Source of the DNA: a virus
Direction: 5' to 3' (one strand)
Virus record (IMG/VR): IMGVR_UViG_3300042691_018438
Location: 1-54,926 of that record
Length of the DNA: 54,926 nt
Shown here: positions 1-8,251 of the stretch, in pieces
Numbering within the stretch: the stretch's first letter is position 1
Layout: every line of letters begins with the position of its first letter
Made by a program: the position numbers and the translations under genes
Notes under the pieces: generated by a model
What the model was told of the DNA's origin: nothing
Database searches by the model: none
What the model saw: only the letters and a program-made list of their open reading frames with translations

Positions 1-1594
1 ACTCAGAAGACTCAAGAATCGACAAGAAGAATTCTCTTGGATACTTGTACTTCAAGTAAACTGTTTTCGCGGCTAGATTAGCATAAGCGAAACTGTGAGA
101 CTTATTGAAAGAGTAATCAGCAGATGCTTGAAGTGCGCCCCAATAGAAGTCACTGATCTTAGAGTCGAGACCAAGTGCCTCTCCTGCATCATAGATACGC
201 TGCTTCCATGCTGGCATTTCGTCAACCTTCTTCTTGCCTACAATACGACGAAGAATTTCTGCTTCTTCTAGACTGAGGCCAAATACCTTGTTTGCAATCT
301 GCATCAATTGCTCCTGATAAAGAATAACATTCTTTGACCAAGAAAGAATCTTATCTAGTTCTGGGTGCAGATTAAGTTCTGAAGGAGAATGCTTTTGATT
401 AATGTAATCTCCAACAAACTGTAGCGCACCGGGACGGGCAAGTGCAACAACGTCAGATAGTTCATCAAGACTTTGTGGTTTAACTTCTTGGCAAACCTTG
501 AAGTTAGTTTCAGCCGAAATCTGGAATAAACCCATTGGATGATTGAAGTCCTGTAGAACTTCATAGATGAATGGATCATTAGCATCAATGTCATCAATAT
601 TAATTCCAATCTTCTCACAGGTTTTGTGAGCAATGGTCAGAGTACGAAGACCAAGAATATCGAACTTAACCATAAGGTCAGCGACATCATTCATATCATA
701 GCCAGTCACCAAGTCTCCATCTTTTGTTTGTTGAAGAGGTACAACATTACTAATCTTCTGTGAACAAATTGCGATGCCCGAAGGATGAACACCAGTATTC
801 TTGGTGAGGTTCTCGATGCGACAAGCATTCTTAAAAGTAAACTCATGCATCTTTGCCCATTGATCAAACTTCTCATTTTCTTCACGGGCCTTCTTGAGAG
901 AGAAGACTTTACCGTGAAGCTTTGGAATCATATCACTGACTTGGTTAGCTTCGTCCTCCTTGACCTCATCAAAATACTTAGTTGCCTCGCGGATGCACAG
1001 CTTGGAGCTAAAAGTATTAAAGGTAAGAATCTTGGCGGTTTTGCCCAAATGCTTTTGCTCGATATACTCGATTACCTTCTGACGCTTCTCGTAACTGATG
1101 TCAGAGTCAACATCTGGTAGCAGACTACCAACTAGAAACTCTTTGTTACGAATATCATAAACCTTCTTGGCGCGACTCTTGGAAACGAATCGCTCAAAGA
1201 ATAGATCATGAGGAATAGGGTCAATATTTGTAACGCCCAAGAGATACAAAACTAGAGAACCAGCCGCAGATCCACGACCTGCGCCAGTTGGAATATTGTT
1301 CTCATGGCAGAAGTTAAGAATGTCCCAATTAAGCAGAATATAATCAGTGAATCCTAGTTCTTCAAATGTCTCAAGCTCTTGCTTGGTTCGCTCAAAGTAA
1401 ACGTCCTTGTTTGGATATTTTGTAATACCCTTGTCACGCAGTCCCTTTCGAGCAAGCTCAAACATAATCTCTCGATTAGATGCATTAGCCCCAAGGCCGA
1501 TGCTCTTCAAAATCTTTTCACTAACTGCTGTTTTCGGAAGCTCAACACCCGCTGGTTCGCAGTCATTATAACTTGTAAATTCTTGAAAGATCAT
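1..1594 (-). CDS. dnaE: DNA polymerase III alpha subunit, polymerase core (partial, runs off the window)
   Basis: Catalyses template-directed DNA synthesis in phage replication. The frame is open from the ATG at 1594 to base 1, so the 3' end is missing. It aligns by eye with the palm, thumb and fingers part of bacterial PolIII alpha. GAGRGSAAGSLV lies near residue 103, the catalytic PDVDSD (two aspartates, equivalent to PDFDVD) near residue 160, and KFDILGLRTL, which carries the third catalytic aspartate, near residue 311. The PHP domain that normally forms the N-terminus is absent. It is encoded as a separate gene at 2192-2893, with an exonuclease gene in between. The start codon overlaps the exonuclease stop (ATGA at 1591-1594), so translation is probably coupled. 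Family assignment is confident. Confidence 0.93.
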   Translation of the reverse strand, partial: MIFQEFTSYNDCEPAGVELPKTAVSEKILKSIGLGANASNREIMFELARKGLRDKGITKYPNKDVYFERTKQELETFEELGFTDYILLNWDILNFCHENNIPTGAGRGSAAGSLVLYLLGVTNIDPIPHDLFFERFVSKSRAKKVYDIRNKEFLVGSLLPDVDSDISYEKRQKVIEYIEQKHLGKTAKILTFNTFSSKLCIREATKYFDEVKEDEANQVSDMIPKLHGKVFSLKKAREENEKFDQWAKMHEFTFKNACRIENLTKNTGVHPSGIAICSQKISNVVPLQQTKDGDLVTGYDMNDVADLMVKFDILGLRTLTIAHKTCEKIGINIDDIDANDPFIYEVLQDFNHPMGLFQISAETNFKVCQEVKPQSLDELSDVVALARPGALQFVGDYINQKHSPSELNLHPELDKILSWSKNVILYQEQLMQIANKVFGLSLEEAEILRRIVGKKKVDEMPAWKQRIYDAGEALGLDSKISDFYWGALQASADYSFNKSHSFAYANLAAKTVYLKYKYPREFFLSILESSE

Positions 1595-2205
1595 AGTTCC
1601 ATGTTTTTCTTTAGTGCCAAGAAAACCTTGAAGCACATTTCGATATCGTACATAGCATTATGTAGCTTGTTCTCATCAAAGTCAATGCCGAAGTATTTCA
1701 ACAACTGGTTCTGAGAGACTTTTGCTTTGAGACTGCGATCATGAATGATCTTGTACTGCCAGCTTAAAAAGTCGCCCTTTGGTTTCTGTAATTCTTCTCG
1801 ATAAGCCTTTCCCAAGGCCCGTGTATCGTAGAGTCTAGTTAAATATGAGTAATCTGGCTTTTCGCCAAGGATACGCTGAAGTTCAGCAATCATATAAACA
1901 TCGAAACCCAATACATTCTGGCCAACAATTTTGTATTGAGGATCATACAAATACTTTTTAAAATCCTCCCAAACTTTTTTAGGATGCTGTTTTCTTTCAA
2001 AGTACTCTGACCAAGAAAATCCAGTTAGCTTCTGTACAACATCTGGTACATTCAAATCATGAAAGTGAATATACCTATCATGCTTTTCAATAATGCGATT
2101 GCCTTCACAAACAATCCATGCAAGTTGCCATGGACGAGAAGAGTGCAAATTCAATCCCTCTGTTTCTGTATCGAATACGATATACTTTTGATTATACGGT
2201 AGCAT
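1591..2205 (-). CDS. DEDDh 3'-5' exonuclease (DnaQ/epsilon-like proofreader)
   Basis: A 204-residue 3'-5' exonuclease of the RNase T/DnaQ fold, probably the proofreading activity of the phage polymerase. The DEDDh residues are visible: D12 and E14 in FDTETEGL, D102 in GQNVLGFD, and H182 with D187 in LHNAMYDIEM. It sits between the PHP-domain gene upstream (14-base overlap) and the polymerase-core gene downstream (4-base overlap). The order PHP, exonuclease, polymerase therefore resembles a dismantled PolC, in which an exonuclease domain is inserted in the PHP domain of one chain. Exonuclease identity is seen directly; its role in the same holoenzyme is inferred from the coupling. Confidence 0.9.
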   Translation of the reverse strand: MLPYNQKYIVFDTETEGLNLHSSRPWQLAWIVCEGNRIIEKHDRYIHFHDLNVPDVVQKLTGFSWSEYFERKQHPKKVWEDFKKYLYDPQYKIVGQNVLGFDVYMIAELQRILGEKPDYSYLTRLYDTRALGKAYREELQKPKGDFLSWQYKIIHDRSLKAKVSQNQLLKYFGIDFDENKLHNAMYDIEMCFKVFLALKKNMEL

Positions 2206-2893
2206 CTTTGTAAGACTCCCAGCAGAACTCGTCTGAGCAGAAGTGGTTTAGGTTAGGGTTAGAAAAACTAGGCGACTTGCCTTGAGAACGATTGCAAACT
2301 GCCTTGTACATTTGGAAAGCGTGAAATTCGTCCTTATTCTTGTAGTAAATACTCTTTGTGTCAACGGTTTTTACTCCTAGTTGCTCAATCGCATTCTTGA
2401 TCTGGAAGTCAAACGGATGAGAGTTATCTTCTATAAAATAAACATGATCTAATCCGTTTAGGTCGATATTAGACATGCCGAAATGGAAGAGGTTATTGTA
2501 GATATAAGAATCATAGAATGGCACTGCGATCTTAATATCCTTAAAATCTTCTTTCGAGTATCTATTCAGAATTACTGACTTTGATTTATCAGTATTCGCC
2601 GCAGTATAAAGATCTTTGATCTTTTGAACCCCTTCATTATTCTTTGCAAAGAAGATTAACTTACTTGGCTTCTCTTTATCGTCAGAATCATTTGATAGAA
2701 CTTCGATACGCAGTCCAAATACAAATTTAATGCCGCGCTCTGCTAAAGCTTTATTGAACGATCTGAATCCATAAAAAGAATCCTCTACAAGAACAATCTC
2801 TTGTAGAGAATTAATTTCGGCAATATCTAGAATATTCTCAAGAGTGAGAATAGATTTACCAACACTGAATTGACTCTTGAATAGTGGAATCAC
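2192..2893 (-). CDS. Detached PHP-like N-terminal domain of DNA polymerase III alpha
   Basis: A 233-residue protein matching the N-terminal PHP region of PolIII alpha. It opens with IPLFKSQFSVGKSILTL where alpha subunits have HLRVHSDYSMLDGL. It continues with IVLVEDSFYGF, GIKFVFGLRIEV and FFAKNNEGVQKIKDL (compare GIKPIVGADF and LLAMNNEGYQNL). The C-terminal FQMYKAVCN segment matches the linker just before the polymerase palm. The metal-binding histidines at the start are replaced (FKSQFS), so it is probably structural rather than catalytic. It ends where the polymerase-core gene at 1-1594 would begin, and the exonuclease gene lies between. It likely docks on the core to rebuild the alpha subunit (inference). 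Confidence 0.75.
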   Translation of the reverse strand: MIPLFKSQFSVGKSILTLENILDIAEINSLQEIVLVEDSFYGFRSFNKALAERGIKFVFGLRIEVLSNDSDDKEKPSKLIFFAKNNEGVQKIKDLYTAANTDKSKSVILNRYSKEDFKDIKIAVPFYDSYIYNNLFHFGMSNIDLNGLDHVYFIEDNSHPFDFQIKNAIEQLGVKTVDTKSIYYKNKDEFHAFQMYKAVCNRSQGKSPSFSNPNLNHFCSDEFCWESYKDATV

Positions 2894-2902
2894 GCAGCGA
2901 TC

Positions 2903-3961
2903 TTATAGTAGATCTTGCGGTCTGTCAATAGAAAAAGCTGGGCATCCAGAATACTGTTTTTCTTCTACTACGAATCCTTTTCCTTCTTTCCGTAGTTTAT
3001 CAAGTTCTGCTTTTTCATAGGACGACTTGAGGAATTCCATTTTGTCATCAAGCAGAACGTAATATTTAAATGGAAATTTAAATGGACAATGCCACATAAG
3101 ATTTCCATCTTTTTTAAGCTGACCTACATATTCAGCACGGCCACAAACCACGCGACCAGAAAATCCATCTTCTTTTTTAGGATACCCTTTATCCCAAGCA
3201 AGATTACTAGTAGCAGAACTTTCATTAAAGTTATTAATAATGGTTTGAATTTCACTAAGGAAATATTCAAACCCCTCAAGATCAACATCTTCAAGTGGCT
3301 GCATTTCCAGCAATCCTTCATTTTGGCAGTCAAACTTTAAGAAAAGAAACTCCATTTTACGCTGCAAATATTCTGGATATAAATATTTTACAGCAAGGCA
3401 ATACATGAAGTCCTGCATGTTATCAGTGTACTCCTTGCCCTCAAAAACACTTTTTGATGTTTTAAAGTCACGAATAATTGCTGCCTTCTTCTTTTTAAAC
3501 AAGAAGAGTTTATCAATGAACCCAAGGATACGATAGTTTTTACCGTCTTCCTTAATCTCAATATCGAAATCTTTTTCGCTGATAGCTTCTGAAGGTTTGC
3601 CATTCTTGTCTCCGAAGAAATCGTAATTTAATCCTTCGATTGTCATACGATTGATAAGATCAATATTTTCAAAATCTGCAATATTATATTTCCGCGCATA
3701 AGCCTCAACCATTCTCTTGATTGGAGGAGACACAAAAATATCTTGTGCTTTTATAATCTTATCGTAATGATGCTTGTGTTTTGGATTACCAAGATTCTCA
3801 AAAATAGCATGACAGATAGTTCCACGAAGAGACCCTTCGTTTGACCGATCTGGTAGCCTTAAATGATACTTGCACCAGTACTGCCAAGTGCAGGTCTGAA
3901 GCGTTTTAATCCTTGAAGCCGACAAGGGCTTGTTCTCTTGTTCATCCATAATAAAAATCAA
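2903..3961 (-). CDS. RecB/Cas4-like PD-(D/E)XK exonuclease
   Basis: A 352-residue nuclease of the RecB/AddB/Cas4 branch of the PD-(D/E)XK superfamily. The N-terminus shows the typical LSASRIKTLQTCTWQYWCKY motif and GTICHAIFENL (the H...E helix). The catalytic core follows as GFIDKLFLF (motif Asp) and IRDFKTSKSV (D-x-K), then a QDFMYCLAVKYL helix (RecB QxxxY-type). Two cysteines near the N-terminus and three near the C-terminus (VVCGRAEY, MWHCPFKF, SGCPAF) could bind an Fe-S cluster, but the spacing is not canonical. ATG at 3961 overlaps the primase end; a second Met (MDEQ) four codons on may be the real start. It probably processes DNA ends in recombination-dependent replication, together with the RecA-like protein at 7142-8251. 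Confidence 0.82.
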   Translation of the reverse strand: MIFIMDEQENKPLSASRIKTLQTCTWQYWCKYHLRLPDRSNEGSLRGTICHAIFENLGNPKHKHHYDKIIKAQDIFVSPPIKRMVEAYARKYNIADFENIDLINRMTIEGLNYDFFGDKNGKPSEAISEKDFDIEIKEDGKNYRILGFIDKLFLFKKKKAAIIRDFKTSKSVFEGKEYTDNMQDFMYCLAVKYLYPEYLQRKMEFLFLKFDCQNEGLLEMQPLEDVDLEGFEYFLSEIQTIINNFNESSATSNLAWDKGYPKKEDGFSGRVVCGRAEYVGQLKKDGNLMWHCPFKFPFKYYVLLDDKMEFLKSSYEKAELDKLRKEGKGFVVEEKQYSGCPAFSIDRPQDLL

Positions 3962-4985
3962 ATTTTTTCTCTAACTTTTTTAGATTAGCAGAAAAAGCTT
4001 TATTTACACCATTGTTATCCATCTGCTGTGCAAAGTCTATTACACGCATCATAGATTCTTCATGGGACATATTATTACAAAAAGCAATGTGTTTGTCAAT
4101 ATCTTCTTTTGACATATCTCCAAAGTCATTGCTTGCAGGAGGCGCAAAATAAATATTTTGAAAATCAATTACATCTGCGAGCTTGAATATAGATTTGATC
4201 GCGCCTTGAAATCCGCGATTAGATTCTGAGGTTGAGTCATTATTAAATGAGATGAACACCTTATTTATCGGTAGAGCGTTCAATCTTGAAATAAATTTTG
4301 GAGAGATATTCAAGCCGAAGGAAACAAGGACGTTCTTAATTCCAGCTTCATAAAGAGAAATGCAATCACCAATTGATTCAACAATATGCACTGAACCAGA
4401 ATCAGTAATCGCTTTCTGAACATCAGTAATAGAATTAAACGGAAAGAACCAGTCAGAACATTTGCCCATGTGTAGCCACTTTGGACGATCATCATCTGTT
4501 ACCTTGCGACCAGAGAATCCATGGATCTTACCATCACTTCTAAAGATTGGAAAAATAATACGCTGATACATCTTTCCTGACATCGCCAGTCCACAACGAA
4601 ATTTCTTTAACGTCGATTCGGAAATGCCACGGTCAAAATAAAAATCGTAATGAGGTAGCAAACGATTTAGTGCTGAAACTGGATATGTCTTTTCTTCACT
4701 CAAAAGATTTTTTTTGGGTAGTCTGTGATTAATATTTACACTATCCGCCTTAATATAAGAAGCGATAATGCCTTTATCGTTAGTATTCAGAGTCTTTTGC
4801 AGCAAAGCCTCAAAGGGCAAGAATAGAGAGTCTTCAACAAAGTCTTTCCATACTCCAGTATCCTTGTAGATCTGAAGAGCAGAGGAATTATCACCCGCAC
4901 GATAAACAGCATTTGTTCTCCAATAAGAGCCATGGTCTTTGAGGCGATAACCCAGATTTTCTAGAATATCTTTATAGTCAATCAT
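3942..4985 (-). CDS. DnaG-type DNA primase with degenerate zinc-binding domain
   Basis: Synthesises RNA primers for replication. The 347-residue chain has the DnaG RNA-polymerase core: YFDRGISESTLKKFRCG near residues 117-132, FPIFRSDGKIHGFSGR at 145-160, a TOPRIM glutamate E203 in VHIVESIGDC, and ISFNND near 250 in place of the usual D-x-D. The N-terminus (YRLKDHGSYWRTNAVYRAGD, then LQIYKDTGVWKDFVED) follows the CHC2 zinc-domain pattern but has none of the CxxH...CxxC ligands. It overlaps the helicase stop by 4 bases and the RecB-like nuclease start by 20 bases. No DnaB-interacting C-terminal domain is evident. It probably works with the adjacent DnaB helicase as a primosome. Confidence 0.85.
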   Translation of the reverse strand: MIDYKDILENLGYRLKDHGSYWRTNAVYRAGDNSSALQIYKDTGVWKDFVEDSLFLPFEALLQKTLNTNDKGIIASYIKADSVNINHRLPKKNLLSEEKTYPVSALNRLLPHYDFYFDRGISESTLKKFRCGLAMSGKMYQRIIFPIFRSDGKIHGFSGRKVTDDDRPKWLHMGKCSDWFFPFNSITDVQKAITDSGSVHIVESIGDCISLYEAGIKNVLVSFGLNISPKFISRLNALPINKVFISFNNDSTSESNRGFQGAIKSIFKLADVIDFQNIYFAPPASNDFGDMSKEDIDKHIAFCNNMSHEESMMRVIDFAQQMDNNGVNKAFSANLKKLEKKFDFYYG

Positions 4986-6523
4986 TGTGATAGAATCATT
5001 GGAATGTCGTCTGTCTCATCATCTGTCTCAACATTAATATCAGAATTATTCATTGAGTCAACGATATCTTGCAAGTCACCACGTTCAGTAATCTTAAAGT
5101 TCTCAATATGCAGGTTAATAAAATTACTCTTATTACTTCCATCTGGCATATTGACTGGATTAATTGCTCGTAGCGCATCTTTGCCAAGGTGACGGGCTTT
5201 AAGGTTCACCAGTTTATGCGTTCCGAAACGCTCTCCCTCTTCATGGATCTCTTCAGCAACTTTGCGCCGAAGTAGAAATAGGTGAGAACAGAACTGAGTG
5301 ATACCGTCTGACAGAGACACAACGCTTTCATCATCAACAATGGCATTTGCCTGACGATTGTTAGTAATGCCAAGACGGTTCGACTGAACCGAAGTAAGCA
5401 TTGAAACACATGGCTTTCCATCAAAGCAAAGATCACGATGAATTGTTTGCTTAAACTTATGAACCATATAGGCAACTTGTTGCCAACCATCACCCTTACC
5501 CATATTACCAAAATCACTTTTAATATAGTCAAAGCTAAAGATCAGTGGATTGCCTCGACCAATCTTTGAATAGTAAAACCGCTTGAGAAGAGAACACATT
5601 TCATCAGCAGACATGCCAGCTACGTTCTCATAGTAGAATCTCATGTTCTTGATCTTTGCCCACGCAGAACGAACCTTATCTACCACTTCTTCAGCAGACC
5701 AGTTCTTATAGCTAGATGTGCGCCACTTGCCTGTTTGCAACAACCATACTGGAATACCAGTCATAGCAGAGCATTGGCGGAAGATTAGCTCTTCCTCACT
5801 CATTTCTCCGTTATCAAAGTGAAGCACTGGAACATTATACTTGGCAGAAGTGCGAGTTGTGTAGTCCATGCAGAACTGGGTTTTACCAACACCAGATCGA
5901 GCAACAATAACTGTAATGTTGCCAGCAAGCAAAAGCGAGCCATACATTTCATTGACCCTTTTATGAGGGCCAAGCATTCCGAATTCAGTAATCGGATTAT
6001 TACCACGCTCCTCGACAACACCCTCCATCATCTCAAAAAGATTGACTGGACCAGATTCGGTCATTTCAAAATCTTTGATGTTTTTGTTATACATCTGATC
6101 CGCTTGCTCAACAAGCTCAGAGTACTTCAAACTTGGATCTGCCTTCTTAACAAACGAAGCTACCTCTTTGCAAGAGGCATAGATTTCACGGCGAGCAGTA
6201 AATTTCTTTAGCTCCTTCACAGAAGCAAGGAAGACTTCTTCTGAGATTTTATAGAAAGCGAGAGAGTAAATATACTCAGCGATGTCGATGCTATCTGGGA
6301 AACTAATCTTTAGTTGATTGATTCGCTGAATCAAGATAGTTTCATCAATTGTTTCAGCATTATCCAGAGCATTACGAATGAGCTTAAAGATAGAAATATT
6401 TACCTTTGAATCCTCATTATAAAAATCCTTTTCATTTAGGAAGATTGAAATCTCTTCCCATTTGTATGAGTGTTGCAAAAGGCCACTCAGAACCTTCTTT
6501 TCTAGATCGTATGAATAAATCAT
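4982..6523 (-). CDS. dnaB: Replicative DNA helicase, DnaB family
   Basis: Hexameric 5'-3' helicase that unwinds DNA at the phage fork. The 513 residues fit DnaB: an N-terminal helical domain (about 1-150) starting SYDLEKKVLSGLL, then a RecA-like ATPase domain. Walker A is ARSGVGKT at 208-215. VPVLHFDNGEMSEEEL carries the catalytic glutamate region, FSFDYIKSD is the Walker B strand, and a basic SDGITQF...LNLKARHLGKD stretch follows. The last 30 residues are acidic (INVETDDETDDIPM). The primase follows with a 4-base overlap, and the order helicase-primase-nuclease suggests one replication operon. Assignment is firm. Confidence 0.93.
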   Translation of the reverse strand: MIYSYDLEKKVLSGLLQHSYKWEEISIFLNEKDFYNEDSKVNISIFKLIRNALDNAETIDETILIQRINQLKISFPDSIDIAEYIYSLAFYKISEEVFLASVKELKKFTARREIYASCKEVASFVKKADPSLKYSELVEQADQMYNKNIKDFEMTESGPVNLFEMMEGVVEERGNNPITEFGMLGPHKRVNEMYGSLLLAGNITVIVARSGVGKTQFCMDYTTRTSAKYNVPVLHFDNGEMSEEELIFRQCSAMTGIPVWLLQTGKWRTSSYKNWSAEEVVDKVRSAWAKIKNMRFYYENVAGMSADEMCSLLKRFYYSKIGRGNPLIFSFDYIKSDFGNMGKGDGWQQVAYMVHKFKQTIHRDLCFDGKPCVSMLTSVQSNRLGITNNRQANAIVDDESVVSLSDGITQFCSHLFLLRRKVAEEIHEEGERFGTHKLVNLKARHLGKDALRAINPVNMPDGSNKSNFINLHIENFKITERGDLQDIVDSMNNSDINVETDDETDDIPMILSQ

Positions 6524-6525
6524 GT

Positions 6526-6741
6526 TTAAATTTCTTTTTCGAGAAATACTTCTACAAGTTTTGATAGCGCCATGTCAATACAAACATTCTGTGTTTTTGA
6601 CACAATGCTTGGTTGACCATGCTCATTTACATAAAACAACAAAAACCCTTTATTGCCACCATTCGGAGAACCAGTGCAATCGTAGAGTTTAGTTAGAACG
6701 GAGTCTGGTATTGAGATTTCTTGATTTTTAATAAAGCTCAT
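6526..6741 (-). CDS. Small conserved-looking hypothetical protein
   Basis: A 71-residue protein of unrecognised family, lying between the nuclease at 6738-7145 (4-base overlap with its stop) and dnaB, two bases before the dnaB start. It contains SPNGGNKGFLLFYVNEHGQP, which could be a beta-hairpin followed by a helix (CIDMALSKLVEVFLEKE). Tight coupling in the replication operon supports it being a real gene. No function is proposed. Confidence 0.6.
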   Translation of the reverse strand: MSFIKNQEISIPDSVLTKLYDCTGSPNGGNKGFLLFYVNEHGQPSIVSKTQNVCIDMALSKLVEVFLEKEI

Positions 6742-7145
6742 ATGATTTCTAATTGCCGCAGCAACTCTTCAGAGAGAGTATCAGATTCTAGGATTCTGAC
6801 AAGCTTTATCTGATTGATTTCGCAGAAATACTCCTTCTTGTCATCACGCTGTAATTGCGCCAAGAAATTTTGGCGAGAATTAGAGTGAAAAAATTTATTA
6901 AATTTATAATGCTGATTACCATCGACTTCTACAGCAATTTTTTTATTTGCGTTATAGAAGTCAAGAGTCATCCTTGTGCCAGCAACAGGCAGTTCTTCAA
7001 ACACGATATCTGCCCCCCAATGGGGGTAAAGCATATCTTTAATTCGTTTTTGGATCTTGCTTTTACAATCCTTTTTCCATTTGATCAGATAACGTGATGA
7101 ATTCTTAATCTTGTGCTGACGACCAGTTGTAGTTAAGAACATCAT
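6738..7145 (-). CDS. Vsr/DUF559-like PD-(D/E)XK endonuclease
   Basis: A 135-residue small nuclease. The pattern MTLDFYNANKKIAVEVDGNQH (D, then E-V-D-G-x-Q-H), followed by LQRDDKKEYFCEINQIKLVRI, is the hallmark of the DUF559/very-short-patch-repair-like branch of the PD-(D/E)XK fold. It has a basic N-terminus (KIKNSSRYLIKWKKDCKSK) that may bind DNA. It sits between recA and a small gene in the replication operon, with 4-base overlaps on both sides. A DNA repair or recombination-intermediate role is likely. A homing-type nuclease is possible but less likely, because the gene is fully integrated by overlaps. Start may be the first or second of two adjacent ATGs. Confidence 0.72.
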   Translation of the reverse strand: MMFLTTTGRQHKIKNSSRYLIKWKKDCKSKIQKRIKDMLYPHWGADIVFEELPVAGTRMTLDFYNANKKIAVEVDGNQHYKFNKFFHSNSRQNFLAQLQRDDKKEYFCEINQIKLVRILESDTLSEELLRQLEII

Positions 7146-8251
7146 TGTAGAATCTTTTCTTTTACAAATTCTTTGAGAGCAAGAGTTGCCGCCTCATCTT
7201 GTTCAAGATGTTCATAAACAGCGGCCATGCCTTGAAATCTTTCTTTCATTTCAATATTTCGTTCCTTCAGATAAGAAATAACTTCATCATCTACAGAGAA
7301 CCAAGATCCAGACTTTTCTAAGAAACCCCACATCATCAGCATCTCAACAATCTCACGTTCAATCCAAATTGACTTGCCACCAGTGCGACCGTGTTTAATT
7401 GGATATTTAACTGTTTGACCAGTTGTTTCATTTGTTGACTTGCAGATCAAAACTTTAGCCATGTGACCATAGATCTTATTCTCTGGAGTAATTTGTTGAT
7501 TTGGTTTTTCTAGAATCTTATCTGCCTTATTTTGTTTCTGGAATTCCAGAATCCAGTCAGGATAGTGAAGTGCTGCATTGCCACCGCTAGAATTAGTTTG
7601 GTTATTTGGATCACCCTTAGCGTAAGGGTTAACATCAATCCTTGACCGAACCTGTGAGATTAAGATGCACATATGTCCAAACTTAGCCATACCAATACTA
7701 ACTCGCTTTAAGAAATCCGAAGTCATCAAAGCACCTGCCGCTACCTTTGCTGCGTCACTGGTTGTTTTGTCTAATTCGGCTTTAGGAAGCAAGCCATCCA
7801 TACTGTCGATGACAATGCAAAATTTTTCCTTTTCTGGATTATTGCGAAGCAAGCCTCGCAGTAAATCAAAGACTACATCAAATACGTTACATTCAAAAAC
7901 AAGACAAGTGCCAGCAACCCATTCTTCTGGATTAAATACAAACTTCAATCCAGATCGTTCTTGTACATCTTTAGAAAGACGGCCTTCTGCCTTGATGAAT
8001 AGACCCTTTGAATTTTTGATAGTGTTAAACATGTTAAACATAACATGTAGAGCTTCATTAGTTTTGCCGCCTTCATTTGCTCCGACAAAACGATGTACTC
8101 CAGCAGAGAATCCTCCACTGAGGAATGAATCTAGGATCATAGATCCACTAGATACAATATAGTCTTCTGCTGATTCTTCTAGATTATAGTGATAATCTTT
8201 ATTTGATTTGAAGAATTGTGTCGTAAATTCTGTTGTGCTAATCTTACTCAT
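7142..8251 (-). CDS. recA: RecA/UvsX-family recombinase
   Basis: ATP-dependent strand-exchange protein for recombination and recombination-dependent replication. The 369-residue chain has Walker A GANEGGKT at 57-64, an unusual variant of GPESSGKT. The catalytic glutamate is in LFIKAEGRLS (about 89), Walker B is FCIVIDSMDGL (144-154), and ILISQVRSRIDVNPYAKGDP and SSGGNAALHYPDWILEF match loop L2 and the following strand. KVLICKSTNETTGQTVKYPI matches the RecA KVVKNK region. The C-terminus is a helical tail. Stop overlaps the downstream nuclease start, and the start overlaps the zinc-ribbon gene by 8 bases. Family assignment is firm; whether it is closer to RecA or UvsX is not settled by eye. Confidence 0.9.
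   Translation of the reverse strand: MSKISTTEFTTQFFKSNKDYHYNLEESAEDYIVSSGSMILDSFLSGGFSAGVHRFVGANEGGKTNEALHVMFNMFNTIKNSKGLFIKAEGRLSKDVQERSGLKFVFNPEEWVAGTCLVFECNVFDVVFDLLRGLLRNNPEKEKFCIVIDSMDGLLPKAELDKTTSDAAKVAAGALMTSDFLKRVSIGMAKFGHMCILISQVRSRIDVNPYAKGDPNNQTNSSGGNAALHYPDWILEFQKQNKADKILEKPNQQITPENKIYGHMAKVLICKSTNETTGQTVKYPIKHGRTGGKSIWIEREIVEMLMMWGFLEKSGSWFSVDDEVISYLKERNIEMKERFQGMAAVYEHLEQDEAATLALKEFVKEKILQ

Noticed and set aside
3378-3385. TATAAATA on the plus strand
   Set aside because: It lies within the RecB-like nuclease gene, antisense to it, with no plus-strand gene nearby.
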